64,000 bases of DNA from Bordetella genomosp. 9 (GTDB taxonomy: Bacteria; Pseudomonadota; Gammaproteobacteria; Burkholderiales; Burkholderiaceae_B): the NCBI RefSeq assembly GCF_002261425.1, contig NZ_NEVJ01000003.1, positions 2,728,001 to 2,792,000 on the forward strand. The letters are read 5' to 3'. Both the position numbers and the translations under genes were made by a program. The notes beneath the pieces are model-generated. The model saw only the letters and a program-made list of their open reading frames with translations, ran no database searches and was not told the DNA's origin. Below, one piece after another: positions 57,915 through 64,000 of this stretch (position 1 is its first letter; every line of letters begins with the position of its first letter).

Positions 57915-59048
57915 TCAACGGGGGTTGGCAGCACTCAGCAATGCCTGCCAGCGATCGGCGAAACGGCCTCGCAAGCGCACGTCGCCACCGATCGGCTGCG
58001 CGTCGATGAACTTGAAACGACGCGCCTCGGCCAGGTCGGAAAGCATGGGCAGCTTGACCATGCCGTAGGCGTCGCCCAGCAACACCGGGGCGATGTATGC
58101 CAGGATCTCATCCACGCAGCCGGCGGACAACAGCGCCCCGGTCAGGCCGGCGCCGGCTTCGACGTGGACTTCATTGACGTGCTGGCGCGCCATCCAGCGC
58201 AGCATGGCGGCCAGGTCGACGCGGCCAGGCTCCGGGCCCGGCAGCACGATGACCCGGGCATTGCGCCGTCGCAGGCGCTCCGCCTTGACCGCGTCCTCAT
58301 GGGCCGTGAAGACCCAGACTTCCTCGCCATCGAACAGGCGCGCGGATTCGGCGATCTGCAGACGCCCATCCACGACCGCCTTGCGCGGCTGGCGCGGCAC
58401 GGCCACGTCGCGCACCGTCAGCCGTGGATCGTCCTTCTGCACGGTGCCCATGCCCGTCAGGACCACGTCGGCGCGCGCCCGCCAGGCGTGTCCGTCGGCA
58501 CGCGCCGCCGGACCTGTGATCCATTGCGACATTCCGTTATGCAATGCGCTGCGACCGTCCAGGGACGCCGCCATCTTGGCCCAGAGCCAGGGCGTGCCCC
58601 TGCTCATCCTGGCCGCGAACCCGGCGTTCAGCGCCAGGGCTTCCGGCAGGCAGACGCCAGTGGTGACGGGAACGCCCTGGGCGCGCAGCCTGGCCAGGCC
58701 GGCGCCGTTCACCTGCGGATTGGGGTCCCCCATGGCCACCACCACGCGGCCGGGCGCGGCCGCCAGCACGGCATCCACGCAGGGCGGCGTGCGGCCGAAA
58801 TGGCTGCAGGGCTCCAGGGTGACGTAGAACGTGGCGCCGGCGACCGACAGGCCGCGCGCGGCGGCGTCCTGCAGGGCGCGGATTTCGGCGTGAGGACCGC
58901 CAGGGGGCTGGGTGGCGCCTTCGCCCAGGATGAGGCCGTCGCGGACGATCACGCAGCCCACCCGGGGGTTGGGCGAAGTGGTATGCAGCACCGTCCTGGC
59001 AAGTTCCAGGGCGTGGCGCATCCAATGGAGATCCTGTTCCGCGAACAT
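57915..59048 (-). CDS. ribD: Bifunctional pyrimidine deaminase / reductase RibD
   Basis: 377 aa. The deaminase domain has the zinc site (PHAEIRAL with HAE, then LEPCSHFGRTPPC). The reductase domain begins near residue 150 (PWLWAKMAASLDGRSAL) and includes VVDGRLQI and EAGAGLTGALL. It catalyses steps 2 and 3 of riboflavin synthesis from GTP. The ATG at 59048 starts MFAEQDLHWMRHAL as in homologues; 7 nt separate it from nrdR. Confidence 0.95.
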   Translation of the reverse strand: MFAEQDLHWMRHALELARTVLHTTSPNPRVGCVIVRDGLILGEGATQPPGGPHAEIRALQDAAARGLSVAGATFYVTLEPCSHFGRTPPCVDAVLAAAPGRVVVAMGDPNPQVNGAGLARLRAQGVPVTTGVCLPEALALNAGFAARMSRGTPWLWAKMAASLDGRSALHNGMSQWITGPAARADGHAWRARADVVLTGMGTVQKDDPRLTVRDVAVPRQPRKAVVDGRLQIAESARLFDGEEVWVFTAHEDAVKAERLRRRNARVIVLPGPEPGRVDLAAMLRWMARQHVNEVHVEAGAGLTGALLSAGCVDEILAYIAPVLLGDAYGMVKLPMLSDLAEARRFKFIDAQPIGGDVRLRGRFADRWQALLSAANPR

Positions 59049-59055
59049 CGGGGCG

Positions 59056-59538
59056 TCAGGGTTCTTTGCGCAACTTGCCGGACAACAAGGGACCCTGCAT
59101 TTCGCGTATGGCCTCGATGAACTCGCCGATATCCTCGAAACTGCGATAGACCGAGGCAAACCGGACATAGGCGACCTTGTCCAGCTTGCGCAGCTCGGTC
59201 ATGACCAATTCGCCCACATAGGCGGAAGGGACTTCCCGCTTGCCGCTGGTCAGCAGGCTTTCTTCGATGCGCGCCACCGCGGCATCGACGTCTTCCGTGC
59301 TGACCGGGCGTTTACGCAGCGCCAGGGACAGGCTGGCGCGCAGCTTGGCCTGGTCGTATTCGCTGCGGCTGCCGTTGCGCTTGACGATGGACGGCATGGC
59401 GAGCTCCACCCGCTCGTACGTGGTGAAGCGCTTGTCGCAATGCTGGCAACGGCGGCGCCGGCGGATGGTTTCGCCTTCCTCCATCACCCGGCTGTCGATC
59501 ACCTGGGTATCGGCATGGCCGCAGAACGGGCAGCGCAC
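59056..59538 (-). CDS. nrdR: Transcriptional repressor NrdR
   Basis: 160 aa. A zinc ribbon (Cys3/Cys6, Cys31/Cys34) with [17 protein letters not shown] and [17 protein letters not shown], followed by the ATP-cone domain ([28 protein letters not shown]). It senses ATP/dATP and represses ribonucleotide reductase operons by binding NrdR boxes. The glyA-nrdR-ribD order is common in beta-proteobacteria. Confidence 0.96.
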   Translation of the reverse strand: MRCPFCGHADTQVIDSRVMEEGETIRRRRRCQHCDKRFTTYERVELAMPSIVKRNGSRSEYDQAKLRASLSLALRKRPVSTEDVDAAVARIEESLLTSGKREVPSAYVGELVMTELRKLDKVAYVRFASVYRSFEDIGEFIEAIREMQGPLLSGKLRKEP

Positions 59539-59560
59539 CGTCGTCCCCCGTCGCGCCCGT

Positions 59561-60805
<1,245 letters not shown>

Positions 60806-60980
60806 GGAGGTTCCTGAACGGAGTCAAAAAGCGAAAAAACTGCGGCTGCCCATAGTTTACCGTGCGGTTACGGCGCTTTTCGCCGGCGGTGGCGCGGAAA
60901 AATGCGCATCCGAGCCATTTTTCGGGGCTCCGGGGCAACTCGGGAAAAACCGCTCATGGCAAGGTGAGCCGGGTTCATAA

Positions 60981-61004
60981 AAAAAGCGCCGCATGCGCGG
61001 CGCC
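60981..61004 (-). terminator. Intrinsic terminator after the PEBP-like gene
   Basis: On the minus strand GGCGCCGCGC/GCGGCGC form a strong stem followed by seven T. The gene-free 60806-60980 between it and glyA shows no further signal apart from the expected glyA promoter. Confidence 0.88.
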
Positions 61005-61023
61005 TTTCCGGGTTCACCCCCGC

Positions 61024-61677
61024 TCAAGCGGAGGTGGTGCCGATGAGCTTGGGCGCCAGCTCCGGATTCAGCGTGTACGTGCCGGTCAGCGAGGCCTGCC
61101 CCAGGATCTTGCCCTGGATGGCCTGCAGCACCTGCTTGCCGTTGAAAGTGCCTTCCACATCCAGTCGCGGCACGCTCAGCGCGTACAGCGTAAAGATGTA
61201 GTGGTGCACCAGGACGTCGTTCCACGGCGGGCAGGGACCGTCGTAGCCGAAGTAGTCCCCGCTCATGTCGCGGTCGGCGGCGAACCAGCCGGTGTAGTCG
61301 TTGATACCCTGGCGGGCGTCGTGCGGCGCCAGCGGGCCGCCCTTGCCGCGCGGCGTAATGCCGTTGGAAAACGCGCCTTCTTCTATTTCCCGCATATTCG
61401 CCGGCAGGTCGATCAGCACCCAATGGAAGAACTCCACGCGCGGCAGGTCGGCGGGCACGACCCGCCCTTCCTGGTTGACGTCGTCCGGCTTGCTGGGCAC
61501 GTACGGGTCCATGCAGACCATGACGAAAGACTGGGTGCCTTCCGGCACGTCGTCCCAGGAGAACTGGGGATTGAAGTTATCGGCCAGCGCGACATGCGAC
61601 TGCGGGTCGATCCGCGCGAAGGCATAACGCTCGGGGATGGACTCTTTATCGGAAAAAGACAAGCTCGCTAGCTTCAT
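61024..61677 (-). CDS. YbhB/YbcL family Raf-kinase-inhibitor-like (PEBP) protein
   Basis: 217 aa. PEBP signatures: NFNPQFSWDDVPEGTQSFVMVCMDPYVP, FFHWVLIDLPANMREIEEG, GYDGPCPPWNDVLVHHYIFTLYAL, and the GKQVLQAIQGKILG C-terminal helix. Bacterial members are cytosolic and of uncertain function, possibly binding phosphorylated ligands. It is somewhat longer than E. coli YbhB (158 aa). GGAGGCTGCC precedes the ATG. Confidence 0.92.
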   Translation of the reverse strand: MKLASLSFSDKESIPERYAFARIDPQSHVALADNFNPQFSWDDVPEGTQSFVMVCMDPYVPSKPDDVNQEGRVVPADLPRVEFFHWVLIDLPANMREIEEGAFSNGITPRGKGGPLAPHDARQGINDYTGWFAADRDMSGDYFGYDGPCPPWNDVLVHHYIFTLYALSVPRLDVEGTFNGKQVLQAIQGKILGQASLTGTYTLNPELAPKLIGTTSA

Positions 61678-61733
61678 GGCAGCCTCCTTCAAAAAACCAA
61701 AAGGATGGGTCGTGTGCGGCGCTGGAAAATTCC

Positions 61734-62963
61734 CTACGCCGCCAAGGTAACACGCGCGAACTTCCGTTTTCCCACCTGGATGACGTACACGCCCGCGGAC
61801 AATTGCAACGATTTGTCTTCCACCTTTTCGCCGTTGACGCGGACGCCGCCCTGTTCGACGTTACGCTGGGCCTCGGCGCCGGACGCGGCCAGCCCGGCTT
61901 CCCGCAATACCTTGAGTATGCCCAGGGGCGCGCCGGCCACCGTGACCTCGGGCATGTCTTCCGGTATGGCGCCGTCGCGAAAGCGCGCTTCGAATTCCGC
62001 CAGGGCGTCGCGGCCCGCCTGCGCGCCGTGGAAGCGCCCGACGATCTCCTGCGCCAGCTCCACCTTGGCGTCGCGCGGATTGCGGCCCGCCTCGGTGGCC
62101 GCCTTCAGCGCGGCGATGTCGTCCAGCGTGCGGAAGGACAGCAGCTCGTAATAGCGCCACATCAGCGTATCGGAAATCGACATCAGCTTGCCGAACATCG
62201 AGGACGGAGCTTCGGAGATGCCGATGTAATTGCCCTTGGACTTGGACATCTTGTCGACGCCGTCGGTGCCTTCGAGCAGCGGCATGGTCAGGATGCATTG
62301 CGGCTCCTGCCCATATTCCTTCTGCAGCTCGCGGCCGACCAGCAGGTTGAACTTCTGGTCCGTCCCGCCCAGCTCCAGGTCCGATTTCAGGGCCACGGAG
62401 TCGTAGCCCTGCATCAAGGGGTACAGGAATTCATGCACCGAAATAGGGATGCCGCCCTTGAAGCGCTTGGTGAAGTCCTCGCGCTCCATCATGCGGGCCA
62501 CCGTATAGCGGGACGCCAGTTGGATCATGCCGCGGGCGCCCAGGGGGTCGGACCACTCGGAGTTGTAGCGGATTTCCGTGCGCTCGGGATCCAGCACCAT
62601 GCTGGCCTGCGCGTAATACGTTTTGGCGTTCGACTCGATCTGCTCGCGCGTCAAAGGGGGACGGGTGCTATTCCGGCCGCTGGGATCGCCGATCATCGAC
62701 GTGAAGTCGCCGATCAGGAAGATGACGGTATGGCCCAGATCCTGGAGCTGCCGCATCTTGTTCAGGACCACCGTGTGGCCCAGGTGGATATCGGGCGCCG
62801 TGGGATCCAGCCCCAATTTGATGCGCAGGGGCACGCCAGTGGCCCGGCTGCGGGCCAGCTTGCGGACGAATTCCGACTCGACGAGCAGCTCGTCGCAGCC
62901 GCGCTTGGCGACGCGAAGATCGGCTTCGACCTCAGGGGTGATGGGGGCTTCGGATTGAGACAT
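61734..62963 (-). CDS. tyrS: Tyrosyl-tRNA synthetase
   Basis: 409 aa. Class I signatures: [14 protein letters not shown] (HIGH, near 52-65) and KMSKSKGN (KMSKS, near 233), followed by a C-terminal S4 domain ([34 protein letters not shown]). It charges tRNA-Tyr. Type TyrZ-like length and motif order (KMSKS rather than KFGKT) indicate the TyrZ branch. Divergent from the M23 peptidase gene. Confidence 0.96.
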   Translation of the reverse strand: MSQSEAPITPEVEADLRVAKRGCDELLVESEFVRKLARSRATGVPLRIKLGLDPTAPDIHLGHTVVLNKMRQLQDLGHTVIFLIGDFTSMIGDPSGRNSTRPPLTREQIESNAKTYYAQASMVLDPERTEIRYNSEWSDPLGARGMIQLASRYTVARMMEREDFTKRFKGGIPISVHEFLYPLMQGYDSVALKSDLELGGTDQKFNLLVGRELQKEYGQEPQCILTMPLLEGTDGVDKMSKSKGNYIGISEAPSSMFGKLMSISDTLMWRYYELLSFRTLDDIAALKAATEAGRNPRDAKVELAQEIVGRFHGAQAGRDALAEFEARFRDGAIPEDMPEVTVAGAPLGILKVLREAGLAASGAEAQRNVEQGGVRVNGEKVEDKSLQLSAGVYVIQVGKRKFARVTLAA

Positions 62964-63079
62964 AGTGGGGGACGGCTACCCCGTCAGTTGAAAAGAGGAG
63001 GATGTAAAAAGCACAAAATTGTCGAAAATTCTAGCCGAATCGGCTAGGATACGGCCCTAATCATACGCAACTGTCACAC

Positions 63080-63107
63080 GGGGCCATGAGGCCCCCAGGG
63101 TTTTTTT
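63080..63107 (+). promoter_or_regulatory. GC-rich hairpin plus T-run just before the M23 peptidase start
   Basis: GGGGCC/GGCCCC form a 6-bp stem with loop ATGA, followed after CAGGG by seven T, and the ATG of the peptidase gene comes 5 nt later. The form is terminator-like and could attenuate the gene or simply lie at the end of its leader. The intergenic 62964-63111 must also contain both divergent promoters. Confidence 0.45.
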
Positions 63108-63111
63108 GAAG

Positions 63112-64000
63112 ATGATTACAGGGCCCAACGAACCCGGGAGCGCCCGCCCGTCCGCGTCGACGCTCCCCACCCTGCCCACCTCCGCATCACACTCCCGCCG
63201 TCCCCGTATCCTCCGCGCGGCCGCACTCGCCACCGCGGTGGGTTTGTTTGCCGCCGCCGCCGCGGTCGGCATGGTGCAGCACCCGGATGCCGCCGACCTG
63301 CCGCCCACGCGCACCATCGAGAAAGTCATGGCGCTGTCGCCGGACGAGTACCGTGTCAGCGACGCCTCGCCGGCTCCCTACATCAACGAAACGCGCATCC
63401 GCCGCGGCGACACCTTGGCCGCCGTGCTGCAGCGCCTGCACCTGGATGACGATGGCCTGCAGGTATTCCTGACCCACGACCCCAGCGCGCGCAGCATCTA
63501 CAAGCTGTACCCCGGGCGCTCGGTGCAGGCGGCGACGGACGCCAACGGCGATCTCGTCTGGCTGCGCTACATCCACACCCCCGGCAACGATTCCGACGGC
63601 CAGGTCGTGACGCGCTTCCTGGAAGTCGAGCCCAAGGGCGACAGCTACGTCGCCCAGGAAATGACCGAAGACACGGACCGCCAGGTGCGCGTGGCGATGG
63701 GCACCATCGAATCGTCGCTGTTCGCGGCCACCGACGCGGCGGGCATTCCGGACTCGGTGACGCTGCAGATGGCGGACATCCTGGGCGCCAAGATCGACTT
63801 CCTGCGCAGCCTGCGCCAGGGCGACCAGTTCCGCGTGGTGTACGAAACCCGCTCGCACGACGGCCGCTACGCCGGCGCGGGCCGCGTTTTGGCGCTGGAA
63901 TTCGAAAACCAGGGCAAGATGTACTCCGCCGTCTGGTACACCCCGCCGGGCAGCACGACGGGGTCCTACTACGACTTCGACGGTACGAGCCTGCGCGGCG
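63112..64000 (+). CDS. M23 family peptidoglycan endopeptidase, N-terminal part (runs off the window)
   Basis: 296 codons are visible. A disordered Ser/Pro-rich head is followed by one membrane anchor (AAALATAVGLFAAAAAVGMVQ, about residues 41-62). The OapA/LysM-like N-terminal region of MepM-type proteins comes next: RIRRGDTLAAVLQRLHLDD, YKLYPGRSVQAATDANGDLVWLRYI, VTLQMADILGAKIDFLRSLRQGDQFRVVYE. The catalytic M23 domain lies beyond the edge. It should cut peptide cross-links in peptidoglycan at the cell envelope. In Burkholderiales this gene commonly follows divergent tyrS. Confidence 0.88.
   Translation, partial: MITGPNEPGSARPSASTLPTLPTSASHSRRPRILRAAALATAVGLFAAAAAVGMVQHPDAADLPPTRTIEKVMALSPDEYRVSDASPAPYINETRIRRGDTLAAVLQRLHLDDDGLQVFLTHDPSARSIYKLYPGRSVQAATDANGDLVWLRYIHTPGNDSDGQVVTRFLEVEPKGDSYVAQEMTEDTDRQVRVAMGTIESSLFAATDAAGIPDSVTLQMADILGAKIDFLRSLRQGDQFRVVYETRSHDGRYAGAGRVLALEFENQGKMYSAVWYTPPGSTTGSYYDFDGTSLRG

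Overview
The window is a GC-rich chromosomal segment of a beta-proteobacterium, most likely Bordetella, Achromobacter or a close Alcaligenaceae relative. The pointers are a Bug-type (TctC) periplasmic receptor beside an acyl-CoA dehydrogenase and a citrate-synthase-like gene, the gene order glyA-nrdR-ribD-riboflavin synthase, and a tyrS gene divergent from an M23 peptidase. The genus is inferred from gene content and not proven.

Layout. Positions 1-2657 are chromosomal: a partial acyl-CoA dehydrogenase, a Bug receptor, a citrate synthase/citryl-CoA lyase homologue and a FrnE-type DsbA protein, all on the minus strand. Positions 3026-3642 hold two overlapping small DNA-binding proteins (a BrnA-type antitoxin and an HVO_A0114/TumA-like protein) with no visible toxin. 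From 3695 to 43962 lies an integrated element of about 40.2 kb. It is bounded by a 29-bp direct repeat of the 3' end of a tRNA-Ser(GGA) gene, which is intact at the right edge (43935-44025).

The element is a temperate podovirus-like prophage. Reading from the tRNA inward, it carries an Arc-like protein, a Panacea-type toxin-antitoxin pair, integrase and excisionase, and a C4-like small RNA candidate. Next come seven tightly packed small early genes, a CI-like repressor facing a Cro-like gene, and an O-like replication protein whose gene contains seven origin-like iterons. A T7-gp4-like primase-helicase and a candidate late regulator follow, then a plus-strand moron-like gene. The late operon then runs on the minus strand: terminase, portal, scaffold, SU10-like capsid, neck and tail proteins, tail fibres, ejection proteins including one with a peptidoglycan hydrolase domain, then TM protein, holin, GH108 endolysin and spanins. 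One virion gene is frameshifted. The left end of the element (3.7-11 kb) is cargo: an HTH protein, an ECF-sigma-like protein, a cyclase-fold protein, small unknown genes, an HxlR/SDR divergent pair and a soluble histidine kinase.

Positions 44195-64000 are chromosomal again. A six-gene minus-strand unit encodes a peptide-type ABC transporter (fused ATPase, binding protein, two permeases) with an M14-like peptidase and a cysteine hydrolase. Next are the prkA-yeaH-spoVR stress operon with a sigma-54-like promoter, glyA-nrdR-ribD-ribE, a PEBP-like protein, tyrS and the start of an M23 peptidase gene. Late phage genes are nearly all translationally coupled. Several intrinsic terminators abut late-gene start codons, which suggests antitermination or internal promoters set expression.
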